From assembly GCA_050260355.1 (NCBI GenBank), contig JBLNBZ010000105.1:1-29244 (forward strand): 29,244 nucleotides of DNA, written 5' to 3'. The stretch is from CADEFX01 sp050260355 (lineage in GTDB: Bacteria > Pseudomonadota > Alphaproteobacteria > Rhizobiales > Hyphomicrobiaceae). The notes beneath the pieces were generated by a model that was not told where the DNA came from, ran no database searches, and saw nothing but the letters and a program-made list of their open reading frames with translations. Positions within the stretch are counted from its first letter, which is position 1; each line of letters begins with the position of its first letter. Shown here piece after piece: positions 1-8,703 of the stretch. The translations under genes were made by a program, and so were the position numbers.

Positions 1-560
1 AGGCCTTCCCGTGGCAACGTACGCATTGGTTCTGGGGGGACGAGCGGTTCGTCCCGCGCAATAGTCCGGACAGCAACTACCGCATGGTACAAGAGGCCAT
101 GCTCGCGCGCGCCCCAGTCCCGCCTGGCAATGTTCACCCGATACCGACTGAGAATCTCACGCCGGAGGAGTCGGCTGACTCCTATGAGCAAGAGCTCAAG
201 GACTTCTACGGCTCAGCGACGCTGAGACACGACCGGCCTCTCTTCGATGTCACCTTGCTGGGCCTTGGCCCTGAAGGGCACATTGCGTCGCTGTTTCCGG
301 GCACGGCAATTCTGAAGGAGCGCACGCGCTGGGTCGGGGCCGTGATCGGCGCCAAGTCCGAGCCGCGGATCACCTTGACCTACCCCGCGCTCGAAAGCAG
401 CGGCGAAGTCGCCTTTCTCGTAGCCGGCGGGGGCAAGAGAGCGGTACTCGAACAACTGTTTGGGGGCGACAAAGAGCTGCCCGCCGCGCACCTTCACCCT
501 GTGGAAGGAGGGGTGCGCTTCTTTGTGGACCGTGCCGCAGCTCCGCGTGAGGCGCAATGA
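1..560 (+). CDS. pgl: 6-phosphogluconolactonase (5'-truncated by window edge)
   Basis: Hydrolyses 6-phosphoglucono-1,5-lactone to 6-phosphogluconate in the oxidative pentose phosphate and Entner-Doudoroff routes, in the cytosol. The reading frame is open from base 3 and the start lies outside the window. The visible part opens with the family motif WFWGDERFVP, followed by DSNYRMVQEAM, which is typical of the DevB/SOL type. Later come LLGLGPEGHIASLFPG and a C-terminal VAGGGKRAVLE block. About 185 residues are visible, so most of a usual 230-250 residue protein is present. Its stop codon overlaps the next start by 4 bases (ATGA), which points to an operon with the glucokinase. Family assignment is secure. 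The upstream genes (zwf or gnd would be expected) cannot be seen. Confidence 0.93.
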   Translation, partial: AFPWQRTHWFWGDERFVPRNSPDSNYRMVQEAMLARAPVPPGNVHPIPTENLTPEESADSYEQELKDFYGSATLRHDRPLFDVTLLGLGPEGHIASLFPGTAILKERTRWVGAVIGAKSEPRITLTYPALESSGEVAFLVAGGGKRAVLEQLFGGDKELPAAHLHPVEGGVRFFVDRAAAPREAQ

Positions 561-1453
561 CGGGGGGACGCAGCAGTCGCACCTCGAGAAGCTCGAACGG
601 CGGGCGGTACTCATCAGGCAGCCGGGGCCCGCTCACGCTGGCGATCGATATCGGCGGCACAGCACTGAAGGCATCGGTTCTAGACAGCGCCGGTCGCATG
701 GTGGCGGAACGCGTTCGCGTGCCGACGCCCTATCCGTGCCCGCCGAAAGTCCTCTTGAACGCGCTTGTCGAGCTTACGGCCCCGCTGCCGGCCTTCGGTA
801 GGGTCTCAATTGGATTTCCCGGGGTCGTTCGTAACGGCCGCACCCTGACCGCACCGCACTTCGAGAGAAAGGCGTGGCACGACTATCCGCTCGAAGCCGC
901 TGCCGCGCACCGCTTCGGCCGGCCGGCGCGTCTGCTCAACGACGCGGAGGTGCAAGGCCTCGGCATCATTGCCGGCAAGGGGCTCGAGGTTGTGCTGACA
1001 CTCGGGACCGGCGTGGGCAGCGCGGTGTTCAAAGACGGCTGGCTTGCTCCTCATCTCGAGCTGGCGCAGCACCCGCTGCACGATGGAAAGACATACAACG
1101 ACTATGTCGGCAACGAGGCATTTCATCGGCACGGCAAGAAGAGGTGGAGCCACCGCGTCCTGGAGACGATCGAAGTCGTCAGGTCTCTGCTGCATTACGA
1201 CGTGCTCTATCTGGGTGGTGGCAATGCGCGGCACCTCACGGCCAACCTGCCCAGAGACGTGCGGACCGCCTCGAACGACACCGGCATCACCGGCGGCATC
1301 TACCTTTGGGACGAGAGCGTCTGGCAGGATATCCGCGGCAGCCGTGCGCACAATGGTGCTGCCGGATCGGCGGCCAGCCGGCTGCACCCCACGGCGGCGA
1401 CGCCTCGGCTCCGACCGTCGTCTTCCACCAAACCCACGGGCAAGCTGTCATGA
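557..1453 (+). CDS. ROK-family / polyphosphate-type glucokinase
   Basis: Probable glucose kinase making glucose 6-phosphate, from ATP or polyphosphate. The phosphate-binding motif DIGGT is at residues 31-35, a GFPG motif at about 86-89, the catalytic-base region LLNDAEVQGLG at about 126-136 and the second glycine-rich loop LTLGTGVGS at about 147-155. The domain matches PpgK-like ROK proteins. It lacks the Cys-rich zinc motif of bacterial ROK repressors and has no HTH, so it is an enzyme and not a regulator. Two unusual ends are present: a Ser/Arg/Gly-rich stretch of about 25 residues before the domain and a low-complexity tail of about 45 residues after ESVWQDIRG. The start used gives an ATGA overlap with the lactonase gene, and the stop overlaps the HAD gene the same way. 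An internal start just before the domain is possible, although no good ATG is seen. Phosphoryl donor is unknown. Confidence 0.82.
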   Translation: MTGGRSSRTSRSSNGGRYSSGSRGPLTLAIDIGGTALKASVLDSAGRMVAERVRVPTPYPCPPKVLLNALVELTAPLPAFGRVSIGFPGVVRNGRTLTAPHFERKAWHDYPLEAAAAHRFGRPARLLNDAEVQGLGIIAGKGLEVVLTLGTGVGSAVFKDGWLAPHLELAQHPLHDGKTYNDYVGNEAFHRHGKKRWSHRVLETIEVVRSLLHYDVLYLGGGNARHLTANLPRDVRTASNDTGITGGIYLWDESVWQDIRGSRAHNGAAGSAASRLHPTAATPRLRPSSSTKPTGKLS

Positions 1454-2277
1454 GCGGGATCGCGCTCGTCGTTTCGGACGTGGATGGGACCCTCGTCACG
1501 ACAGACAAAATATTGACCGCAAAGAGCCGCGCTGCGATTGCACGGCTCAGCGCCGCCGGCATCGGCTTCTCGGTCGTCAGCAGCAGACCGCCGTTTGGCC
1601 TTCGCATGTTGGTTGACGAGCTTGCCCTACGTCTGCCGTTTGGAGCTTTCAACGGCGGGGCGCTGGTGATGCCCGACCTAACGGTTCTCGAACAACGCGT
1701 CCTCTCCCGCGAGGCTGCGCTCAAGGCTGTGGAAGCATTCCGCTCCTGCGCTGTCGATGTCTGGGTCTTCACCGCCGGCCGCTGGCTGGTGGACAACCCG
1801 GATGGCGCCTACGTCGGCTTGGAGAAGCGCACGGTGCGCGCCGAGCCGACCGTCGTTGAGCATCTTGAACCGCACATCGATCAAGCCGCCAAGATCATTG
1901 GCATCAGCGCCGACTTCGACAAGCTCGACGCCTGTGAGCCAATCATGCGGAACGCCTTGGCCGGCGTGGCGACGGTCGCGCGATCTCAGCGCTATTACCT
2001 CGACGTCACCCCTGCAGGGGTCGACAAGGGCACGTGCGTCGCTGCCTTGGCGCAGCGGCTTGGAATCGCCACCGCCGAGATTGCAACGCTTGGAGACATG
2101 GAGAACGATGTCCCAATGTTCCGCAAGAGCGGCTTCCCAATCGCCATGGACAACGCCAGCCCGGACGTAAAGCGGCACGCTGCCGCGGTGACGCTCTCGA
2201 ACGACCAGGACGGCTTTGCCGCAGCCGTCGACGAGCTGATCCTGCCACGCGCAGTTAGCAGCAGAAGCAGCCACTGA
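1450..2277 (+). CDS. Cof-type HAD-IIB phosphatase
   Basis: Member of the Cof/HAD-IIB subfamily, Mg-dependent phosphatases that mostly act on sugar phosphates and phosphorylated cofactors. The nucleophile motif DVDGT starts at Asp10, with Asp12 as acid/base. Motif II is VVSSRPP, the Lys of motif III is in the VDKGTCVAAL segment, and motif IV GDMEND is at about 215-220. The large cap between motifs II and III is the IIB type. Length is 275 residues, normal for the family. The frame stays open far upstream, but the ATG at 1450 aligns with the family N-terminus and overlaps the glucokinase stop (ATGA). Coupling with pgl and glucokinase suggests a role in sugar phosphate turnover. The substrate cannot be told from sequence. 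Confidence 0.88.
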   Translation: MSGIALVVSDVDGTLVTTDKILTAKSRAAIARLSAAGIGFSVVSSRPPFGLRMLVDELALRLPFGAFNGGALVMPDLTVLEQRVLSREAALKAVEAFRSCAVDVWVFTAGRWLVDNPDGAYVGLEKRTVRAEPTVVEHLEPHIDQAAKIIGISADFDKLDACEPIMRNALAGVATVARSQRYYLDVTPAGVDKGTCVAALAQRLGIATAEIATLGDMENDVPMFRKSGFPIAMDNASPDVKRHAAAVTLSNDQDGFAAAVDELILPRAVSSRSSH

Positions 2278-2577
2278 GGGCAAAAAGCGCAAGCTCGTCG
2301 ATCACGATCCCGGCGCAATGGACAGACGCATCGCCATCATCGGCGATCCTTGTGCGCTTGATAATCGTGGCGAGGTATGTGTTGGTCTCGCGTTCGATTT
2401 TTGCTCCATCCTCGCGTTCGGCCGGAACTCGCGCCAGGAACGCATCGTGCTCTCAATAAAATTTCTGCGTGCGCACCCGAGTGCACTGCGGCACAGCTCC
2501 AACCTTCACGCTCCCACGGGGAACCAGGGCTGCTCGCTCACGTTCTCGTATTCAAGTGGTTCCATTGGAGGATTCCC
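2278..2577. other. Intergenic stretch, no supported gene
   Basis: Three hundred bases between the HAD phosphatase and the PRC-barrel gene. No reading frame here has a convincing start plus a recognisable family. A minus-strand open frame from 2452 to 2255 has a codon-like look but has no start codon after its upstream stop, and it runs into the end of the HAD gene. An AT-richer spot near 2452-2462 could hold promoter elements for the next gene, but I cannot define them. Confidence 0.5.
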
Positions 2578-3021
2578 ATGAAGACACCAATTGTTGCGAT
2601 GCTAGCGGCAGTGCTCATGAGCTCGAGCGCCTTGGCCCAGACGACCAGTCCGTCGCCAACTGCGCCATCAAGCCCGCCGGCAAAGACGACACCACAGAGC
2701 AACGCACGCACCGAGACCACGGCTCCGACGCAAACGGTGAAGGGCGCTTGGAACGTAAAAGACTTCTATCGCTCGAATGTCTACAACACGAGCGGCGAAA
2801 AGATCGGAGACATTACCGACTTGGTCGTGGACGAGAACGGGAAAATCACTGCGTTCATCATTAGCGTGGGTGGTTTCCTCGGATTGGGGGCCAAGGAAGT
2901 CTCAATGCCAACGGATCAGCTCAACCGCATGGTTCACAGCGACGGCAAGACCTACTTCACGGTCAACGCAACGAAGGAGCAGCTGCAGGCGGCACCAGAG
3001 TACACGCGGCAGAAGTCCTAG
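2578..3021 (+). CDS. Exported PRC-barrel domain protein
   Basis: A 147-residue protein with a Sec signal peptide (Lys near the N-terminus, hydrophobic core, SSSALAQ, predicted cut after residue 21). A Thr/Ser/Pro-rich linker of about 35 residues follows, then a PRC-barrel at about 55-125 with the typical SNVYNTSGEKIGDITDLVVDE start and FIISVGGFLGLGAKEVSMP middle. A ribosome site GGAGG at 2567-2571 lies 6 bases before the ATG and fixes the start. PRC-barrels are small beta-barrels found in RNA-processing proteins, in photosynthetic reaction-centre H subunits and in many secreted alphaproteobacterial proteins of unknown role. The gene stands alone and is followed at once by a terminator. Function unknown; a periplasmic or envelope location is inferred. 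Confidence 0.88.
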   Translation: MKTPIVAMLAAVLMSSSALAQTTSPSPTAPSSPPAKTTPQSNARTETTAPTQTVKGAWNVKDFYRSNVYNTSGEKIGDITDLVVDENGKITAFIISVGGFLGLGAKEVSMPTDQLNRMVHSDGKTYFTVNATKEQLQAAPEYTRQKS

Positions 3022-3047
3022 TCTGGCGGCTTGGCTCGAATGTTACG

Positions 3048-3079
3048 GAAAGCCCCTCTAGCGGGGGCTTTCTTCTTTT
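3048..3079 (+). terminator. Rho-independent terminator after the PRC-barrel gene
   Basis: A 9 bp perfect stem (GAAAGCCCC at 3048-3056 with GGGGCTTTC at 3064-3072), a 7-base loop and a T-rich tail (TTCTTTTC). It starts 26 bases after the stop codon and ends that transcript. Confidence 0.85.
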
Positions 3080-3268
3080 CTGCGTGCCCCATAGAAGAAC
3101 GCGTGCCAACTCGTGTGCGCCCAGTCTTGCTCGCACTATGGCAAAACTATCGCCAATAATGCTCGCAGACACGCCGATAGCGTCCGAAACATCACCAATG
3201 TGCCCGCTAACCCGTCATTGGCGCCAGGACTCCGCGGTGCGGCCCGTCCGACGCTGCCTCGGTCGCTG

Positions 3269-3298
3269 TTGACAGTCAACAACGCCCGCGCCTTGATA
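3269..3298 (+). promoter_or_regulatory. Candidate promoter of the hyuA operon
   Basis: A perfect -35 hexamer TTGACA (3269-3274) is followed after 18 bases by TTGATA (3293-3298), a weak -10. The rest of the 3080-3363 gap shows no gene. The -35 lies inside the small inverted repeat TTGAC-A-GTCAA (3269-3279), which could be chance or a repressor half-site pair. The spacing to the ATG at 3364 allows a leader of about 55-60 bases. Confidence 0.35.
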
Positions 3299-3363
3299 CA
3301 CGTGCGTGGGCTCAAAGTGGTGGCTGCCCCGGGGAGCGCAAGCAGGGTAGGGAACGGCAACGT

Positions 3364-5415
3364 ATGGCGGCATGGCGTGTCGGGGTCGACTCCGGGGGAA
3401 CATTCACTGACATCTGTCTGATGGACGCTGATGGTAGCGGCATCAGGGTTTGGAAGGTCCCCAGCACACCCGACGATCCTTCACGGGCCATAGCCGGCGG
3501 CGTGAAGGAGGGGCTCGCCGGCGCCGGTGCCGCGCCTAAGGACGTCTCCTACTTCGGCCACGGCACGACAGTTGCGACCAACGCCCTGATCCAGCAGCGC
3601 GGAGTAAAGACTGGGCTTATCACCACGGACGGCTTTCGCGATTTGCTCGAGATCGGCCGCCAGCGCCGGCCGCATCTTTACGACTTGCAATGCGATAAGC
3701 CTCCGCTGCTCGTCACGCGCGATCTACGGATCGAGGTTCCTGAACGGCTGCGGCATGACGGCCGCATCGAGACGCCCCTTGATGAGGCGGCCGTGCGGAG
3801 CGCGGCACGCAAGTTGAAGGGCGAGGGCGTTCGCTCGGTAGCGGTCACGTTCCTCTACTCCTACATCGATCCGCGTCACGAAGCGCGGGTGCGGGAAATA
3901 CTCGCCGAGGAGTTCCCTGAAGCATTCGTCACGTGCTCGCACGAGGTGGCACCCGAGTTCCGCGAGTTCGAGCGGCTGTCGACGGCCGTCGTCAATGCCT
4001 ACCTCGGGCCGGTCATGGCCCAATACATCGAGAGGCTCGGACCACGCCTCGACGAGATCGGCCTGCGTGGTCCGCGCCACATCACGCAGTCGAATGGCGG
4101 CGTCATGTCGTTCGCGACAGCCCGCGATCAGGCCGTGCGCACGGTGCTCTCGGGGCCCGCCACAGGTGTCGTCGGTGCCATGAAGGTCGGCGCGCTGTCC
4201 GGCTTCACCAACCTTATTACATTCGATATGGGCGGCACCTCTACCGATGTCTCGTTGATCGAGAGCGGCAGGCCGAAGCTCGCGAGCGAAATGGAGGTTC
4301 ACGGCTATCCGCTCAAGACGCCGATGCTCGACATTCACACGGTCGGCGCCGGCGGTGGCTCCATCGCCTTTATCGACGCCGGCGGTCATCTCAAGGTGGG
4401 TCCGCGCAGTGCCGGCGGCGACCCGGGGCCGGTGTGCTACGGCCGAGGCAACGTCGAGGCGACGGTCACCGATGCCAACGTGGTTCTGCAGACGCTCAAT
4501 CCCGAGCATCTGCTGGGCGGTCGCATGCTGATCGACCAATCCAAGGCGAAGGGCGCCGTAGCCGTGCTTGCCGACCGTCTCGGCCTCGACGTCATGGCGA
4601 CGGCGCAAGGCATCATCAGCGTCGTCACCGCCAACATGGCCAAGGCCATCCGCCTGATCTCGGTTCAGCGCGGCCATGATCCTCGCGACTATACGCTCGT
4701 TGCGTTCGGGGGGGCGGGCCCGCTGCATTCCGCGCGGCTGGCACGCGAGCTCGAGATACCGCGCGTCCTCATCCCGCGTCACCCTGGCATCCTGTGTGCT
4801 CTGGGCCTGTTGATGACTGATCTGCAGACGAACTACGCCCAGAGCCGGTTGATGACGTTCGGCCGGGACACGTTGAGCGCCATGATGGACGTCTTCTCCG
4901 ACCTGGAGCGGCGTGCCCAAAGCTGGTTTGTCGCCGAGGCCATTGCCGCTGAAGATCGGCGAATCCGCCGCACGATCGATATGCGATACGCCGGTCAGAA
5001 CTATGAGCTTTCAATCCCGATGCCGGACGGCCTGCGGGACGAGGCCCTGCTTGCCGCGCTGCAACGGGGCTTCCAACAGGCCCATCAACAGATGTACGGT
5101 TATATTGCACCCGAAGAGCCGATCCAGGCCGTCACGTTCCGCATCGAGGCGACGGGCGCGGTGCGCCAGGCTGAGATCAGGCAGCACGCACCGGCGCAGC
5201 AACCGCTCGAGAGCGCGCTTATCGGCAAGCGCGACGTGTGGCTGGCAGAACCCGGCGGCTTTGTCTTCTGTCCCGTCTACGATCGGGAAAAACTCGGCCC
5301 CGGGCATCGGCTTTCCGGGCCTGCTGTGATCGAGCAAATGGATGCAACAACGCTCGTCCTGCCTGGTCAGACCGCGGCCGTCGACCCTTATCTCAACATC
5401 ATCGTCGAAGGCTGA
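3364..5415 (+). CDS. hyuA: Hydantoinase/oxoprolinase subunit A (HyuA family)
   Basis: ATP-dependent amide-ring hydrolase subunit of the N-methylhydantoinase A / 5-oxoprolinase / acetone-carboxylase family, working with HyuB in the cytosol. The actin-like ATPase fold is marked by DSGGTFTDI at residues 9-17, GHGTTVATNALIQ near 60-72, SNGGVMS near 245, FDMGGTSTDVSLI near 289-301, and the hallmark block HTVGAGGGSIAFID followed by PRSAGGDPGPVCYGRG. At 683 residues it has the usual length. No strong ribosome site is visible, only a loose GGGAACGG. It is the first gene of a run with hyuB 6 bases downstream and an ABC importer beyond. The exact substrate (hydantoin, 5-oxoproline, N-methylated lactam or another) cannot be assigned by sequence. 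Confidence 0.93.
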   Translation: MAAWRVGVDSGGTFTDICLMDADGSGIRVWKVPSTPDDPSRAIAGGVKEGLAGAGAAPKDVSYFGHGTTVATNALIQQRGVKTGLITTDGFRDLLEIGRQRRPHLYDLQCDKPPLLVTRDLRIEVPERLRHDGRIETPLDEAAVRSAARKLKGEGVRSVAVTFLYSYIDPRHEARVREILAEEFPEAFVTCSHEVAPEFREFERLSTAVVNAYLGPVMAQYIERLGPRLDEIGLRGPRHITQSNGGVMSFATARDQAVRTVLSGPATGVVGAMKVGALSGFTNLITFDMGGTSTDVSLIESGRPKLASEMEVHGYPLKTPMLDIHTVGAGGGSIAFIDAGGHLKVGPRSAGGDPGPVCYGRGNVEATVTDANVVLQTLNPEHLLGGRMLIDQSKAKGAVAVLADRLGLDVMATAQGIISVVTANMAKAIRLISVQRGHDPRDYTLVAFGGAGPLHSARLARELEIPRVLIPRHPGILCALGLLMTDLQTNYAQSRLMTFGRDTLSAMMDVFSDLERRAQSWFVAEAIAAEDRRIRRTIDMRYAGQNYELSIPMPDGLRDEALLAALQRGFQQAHQQMYGYIAPEEPIQAVTFRIEATGAVRQAEIRQHAPAQQPLESALIGKRDVWLAEPGGFVFCPVYDREKLGPGHRLSGPAVIEQMDATTLVLPGQTAAVDPYLNIIVEG

Positions 5416-5421
5416 GGCATC

Positions 5422-7089
5422 ATGAGCGCAGCGACCTCTTTGGCCGGACACGATCAACCCAAAACCCTCGATCCCATCACCGTCGAGGTCATCGGCAACG
5501 CGCTGGCATCGATCGTCGAGGAGATGGGCGAGACGCTCGTGCGCGCATCCTACTCGACTAACATCAAAGAGCGCCGCGACAGCTCCACGTGCCTCTTTGA
5601 TGCGCACGGGCGCACTCTGTGCCAGGCCTCTCACATTCCGATTCATCTCGGCTCGCTCATCGGCGTGGTCGACGAGATCGCCAGGCGTTTCAACGTGAAG
5701 GACATCCGCGAAGGCGACGTGTTCATCGGCAACGACGCCTACACGGGCGGGGGCACACACCTGCCAGACATTGTGCTTGCCGAGCCGATTTTCTACCGCG
5801 GCGAGCTCGTCGCATGGGCGACCAACACGGCCCATCATGCCGACTTCGTCGATCGCAGCCACGCACACATCTTCCAGGAAGGCATTCGCATCCCGCCGGT
5901 GCGGCTCTATCGCGAAGGCAAGCTTGTTCAGGACATCCTCGATCTGGTGCTGCTGAACCTGCAGGTGCCGCGCGAGCGGCTCAATGACCTGCGCGCGCAA
6001 ATGGCTGCCAACCGTCAGGGCATCGAGCGTTTTCAACGTCTCTGCGATCGCTACGGCAGGGACCTTCTGCTTGCTGCTGGCGACGCCTTGCTCGACTACG
6101 CAGAGCGACTGACGCGCGCGGGCATTCGCACCATTCCCTCGGGCATCTACACGTTCCAGGATGTCTACGAGAGCAACGAGCTCGACGGCTCGCTTGTCTT
6201 CAAGACGCGCATCGAGGTCAAGGATGACGAGATCTATCTCGACTTCGATGCGCCGCAGCAAGTGCGCGCCGGCATCAACCTGGTCGAGACCGGACTGCTT
6301 GCGACCGTCTACTACGCAATCAAGGCGCTGATCGGCCCCGATATCCCGGCCAATGCGGGCTTGTTCCGCCCGATCCACGTCACATCCAGAAAGGGCTCGA
6401 TCCTCAACGCTGCGCCACCCGCCGCCGTCAACTCGCGCCTGCATACGGGGCAGCGTGTCGTGGATCTCATTTTCGGCGCGTTGGCGCCGGCGATGCCTGA
6501 CCGCATCATCGCCGCCTGCAATGGGGCGTGTGTGAACTCCACCTTCACCGGCGTCAATCCGCGCACCGGGGAGTTCTACGTCTATCTCGAGACCATCGGC
6601 GGCGGCTTCGGTGCGCGCGCCACCAAGGACGGCCTCGACGGTGTGCACGTGCATCTCACCAACACGTCGAACCTGCCGGTCGAGGCGCTCGAAATGGAGT
6701 ATCCGCTGGTGCTGGAGCGCTATGCCCTCGTCGACGGCTCGGGCGGGGCTGGCAAGTACCGCGGCGGTATGGGTTTGTTCCGCCAGGTGCGCATCGAAGG
6801 CCATGAGTGCCGCACCTACATCCACGGCTCGCGCTTTGCGCATGGGCCCTGGGGCCTCTTCGGCGGACGAGAAGGCGGGCGCGCAAAGTTCGACTTCTCC
6901 GCCGGGGCGCAGTTCCCGGCGAAAGCTCGGGCCGTGCTGCCGTCCGGCGAGCGCGTTTACATCACGACACCTGGCGCGGGCGGCTATGGCAATCCGCTGG
7001 AACGCGACAGGGATGCCGTGCGTCGTGACCTGCGCGAGGGACGCATCTCGGCGGAGACTGCACGCAGCGTCTATGGCCTGCACGACTGA
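5422..7089 (+). CDS. hyuB: Hydantoinase/oxoprolinase subunit B (HyuB family)
   Basis: Partner subunit of HyuA that carries most of the lactam-hydrolysing site in the N-methylhydantoinase B / 5-oxoprolinase family. Typical blocks are PITVEVIGNALASIVEEMGE near the N-terminus, RDSSTCLFDAHGR, the metal-binding-like region GDVFIGNDAYTGGGTHLPD and THHADF-like NTAHHADFVDR, and the C-terminal GGAGKYRGGMG and TTPGAGGYGNP. Length of 555 residues is normal. The gap to hyuA is 6 bases with GGCTGAGG before the ATG, so the two are co-translated. The following gene begins 17 bases after the stop. Confidence 0.93.
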   Translation: MSAATSLAGHDQPKTLDPITVEVIGNALASIVEEMGETLVRASYSTNIKERRDSSTCLFDAHGRTLCQASHIPIHLGSLIGVVDEIARRFNVKDIREGDVFIGNDAYTGGGTHLPDIVLAEPIFYRGELVAWATNTAHHADFVDRSHAHIFQEGIRIPPVRLYREGKLVQDILDLVLLNLQVPRERLNDLRAQMAANRQGIERFQRLCDRYGRDLLLAAGDALLDYAERLTRAGIRTIPSGIYTFQDVYESNELDGSLVFKTRIEVKDDEIYLDFDAPQQVRAGINLVETGLLATVYYAIKALIGPDIPANAGLFRPIHVTSRKGSILNAAPPAAVNSRLHTGQRVVDLIFGALAPAMPDRIIAACNGACVNSTFTGVNPRTGEFYVYLETIGGGFGARATKDGLDGVHVHLTNTSNLPVEALEMEYPLVLERYALVDGSGGAGKYRGGMGLFRQVRIEGHECRTYIHGSRFAHGPWGLFGGREGGRAKFDFSAGAQFPAKARAVLPSGERVYITTPGAGGYGNPLERDRDAVRRDLREGRISAETARSVYGLHD

Positions 7090-7106
7090 ACAAGGAGGGA
7101 GCGGTC

Positions 7107-8669
7107 ATGTTCGAAGACGATTGTCATCCGAACGCGCGGAGCCTCATCTCGCGTCGGCGTTTGCTTCAGGGGGCGGCGGCTGCGGGGTTTGTTGTACCGA
7201 TCGTTGCCAAGTCTGCGCTCGCGCAATCGGGAGAGGGAATCGTTTTTGCCCTATCCAGCTATCCGCCGTCGCTACGTCCCTGGGCCAACACCGGCACCGC
7301 CGCGGTGACCGTCAAGCTGCAGACGTTGCGCGGCCTGCTCGGCTACGACGCCAGGGGTGAGTTGCGTGGCGAGCTTGCGGAGTCCTGGAAGCAGGACGGC
7401 ACAACGGGATGGGCCGTAACACTGCGCGAGGGCGCCAAGTTTCAGGACGGCCAGCCGGTCGACGCTGACGCGGTGCGCGCGAGCTTCGCCATGCTCGCGG
7501 ATGAGAAGTCATCGGCCTACTTCCGCGCTCGAGTCAATGCGCTTCTCGACAAGATCGATGTGCCGGACGCGCGGACAGTACGCTTCGTCTTGAAGCAACC
7601 TACAGTGACTTGGCCGTATCTTTTGGCCAGCCCGCACATGCCAATCATCTCGCCCAAGTCGAACGAGGCCAATCCTTCCGGAGCCGGGCCGTATCGCATC
7701 ACCGACATGGAGCGGGGAACGCGCATCGACCTCGAAGCTTTCGACGGCTATTACCGGCCGGGCAAGCCCGCGACCAAGAAGCTGCGCTTCGTAGCCTACC
7801 AGGACGAGAATCTGCGCGTTGCCGCCCTCGAAGCAGGCGACGTCAACATCTCGGAATACATTCCCTGGCAGAGCATGGCGGCCATCGAGAAAAATCCCAA
7901 CCTGGCGCTCGACACGCTTGATGGGCCGTTTCTCTACCTGGTGTTCAACACCAAGCAAGGCCCGTTCGCCAATGCCAAGCTGCGTGAGGCCGTGGCCTTC
8001 GGCATCAACCGCGATGACATCGTAAAGGCTGCCTTCTTCGGCCGCGGCTCGCCGCTCGCGGGCCTGCCGTTTGCCAAAGGCTCGCCCTATTCCAACGAGG
8101 CTGGCGCCAATCACTGGAAGATGGATCTCGAGAAGGCCAAGAGGCTGCTTGCCGAAGGCGGGCAGCCCAACGGGTTCAAGACGACATTGCTGGCCACCAG
8201 CACCTACGGCATGCACAAGGATGCGGCCGAGGTCATCCAACAAAGCCTCAAGCCGCTCGGCATCGAGGTGACGCTGGCGGTGCCGGATTGGGCGTCCCGC
8301 GTCAATCTCGGCAATCGCGGCCAGTACGAGTTCGCCGTCAACGGGACCGCCGGTGACTTCAATGATCCCGACGCTCTGACGTCGCTGTTGGCAGGGGGCC
8401 AGACTGCCTCGTACGCCCGCTCCTTCGGTTACTCCAATCCGAAGGTCGACGAGCTTCTCGACAAGGGCCGCGCCGAGTTCGACCCGGAAAAGCGCAAGGC
8501 CATCTATCGTGAGCTCGAGACCGTCGCGCTGGAAGATGCCGCCTTTGTCGGCCTCGCCTGGCGCTCGCAAGGCTATGGCCTCAAGAAGTCGGGCAAGGGC
8601 TTCAAGAACCTGCCCGGAGCTCTGACATTCTTCTCCGGGGTCACCCTCGAGGATCTGACATTCGGCTGA
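7107..8669 (+). CDS. ABC importer substrate-binding protein, peptide/opine type, Tat-exported
   Basis: Family 5 extracellular solute-binding protein (DppA/OppA/NikA class) of 520 residues. The N-terminus has a twin-arginine signal, SRRRLLQG, followed by a hydrophobic Ala-rich stretch ending SALAQ (cut near residue 40). The family signature lies in the segment LRGLLGYDARGELRGELAESW and later LREGAKFQDGQPVDADAV. A strong ribosome site AAGGAGGG at about 7091-7098 precedes the ATG. Because it sits directly after hyuAB, its ligand is probably the hyuAB substrate or a peptide-like precursor of it; that is inference from position. Tat export means it is folded before secretion, which is unusual for many Sec-exported binding proteins but common in this clade. 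Confidence 0.9.
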   Translation: MFEDDCHPNARSLISRRRLLQGAAAAGFVVPIVAKSALAQSGEGIVFALSSYPPSLRPWANTGTAAVTVKLQTLRGLLGYDARGELRGELAESWKQDGTTGWAVTLREGAKFQDGQPVDADAVRASFAMLADEKSSAYFRARVNALLDKIDVPDARTVRFVLKQPTVTWPYLLASPHMPIISPKSNEANPSGAGPYRITDMERGTRIDLEAFDGYYRPGKPATKKLRFVAYQDENLRVAALEAGDVNISEYIPWQSMAAIEKNPNLALDTLDGPFLYLVFNTKQGPFANAKLREAVAFGINRDDIVKAAFFGRGSPLAGLPFAKGSPYSNEAGANHWKMDLEKAKRLLAEGGQPNGFKTTLLATSTYGMHKDAAEVIQQSLKPLGIEVTLAVPDWASRVNLGNRGQYEFAVNGTAGDFNDPDALTSLLAGGQTASYARSFGYSNPKVDELLDKGRAEFDPEKRKAIYRELETVALEDAAFVGLAWRSQGYGLKKSGKGFKNLPGALTFFSGVTLEDLTFG

Positions 8670-8703
8670 GGAGCCATGGCCGCATCGGCGGTCGGAACGC
8701 GTC

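Noticed and set aside
2255..2452. A minus-strand open frame of about 65 codons with codon use that looks partly coding
   Set aside because: It has no start codon after its upstream stop, overlaps the end of the HAD phosphatase gene and matches no family I recognise. It could be a remnant, but support is too weak.
3269..3279. TTGAC-A-GTCAA as a regulator operator for hyuA
   Set aside because: Five-base arms are short, they coincide with a -35 hexamer, and no regulator gene is nearby. Kept only as part of the promoter note.
3724..7083. Very long antisense open frames under hyuA and hyuB (up to 690 codons)
   Set aside because: Their products show no recognisable family, and they mirror the codon bias of a GC-rich coding strand. 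They are shadows of the real genes.
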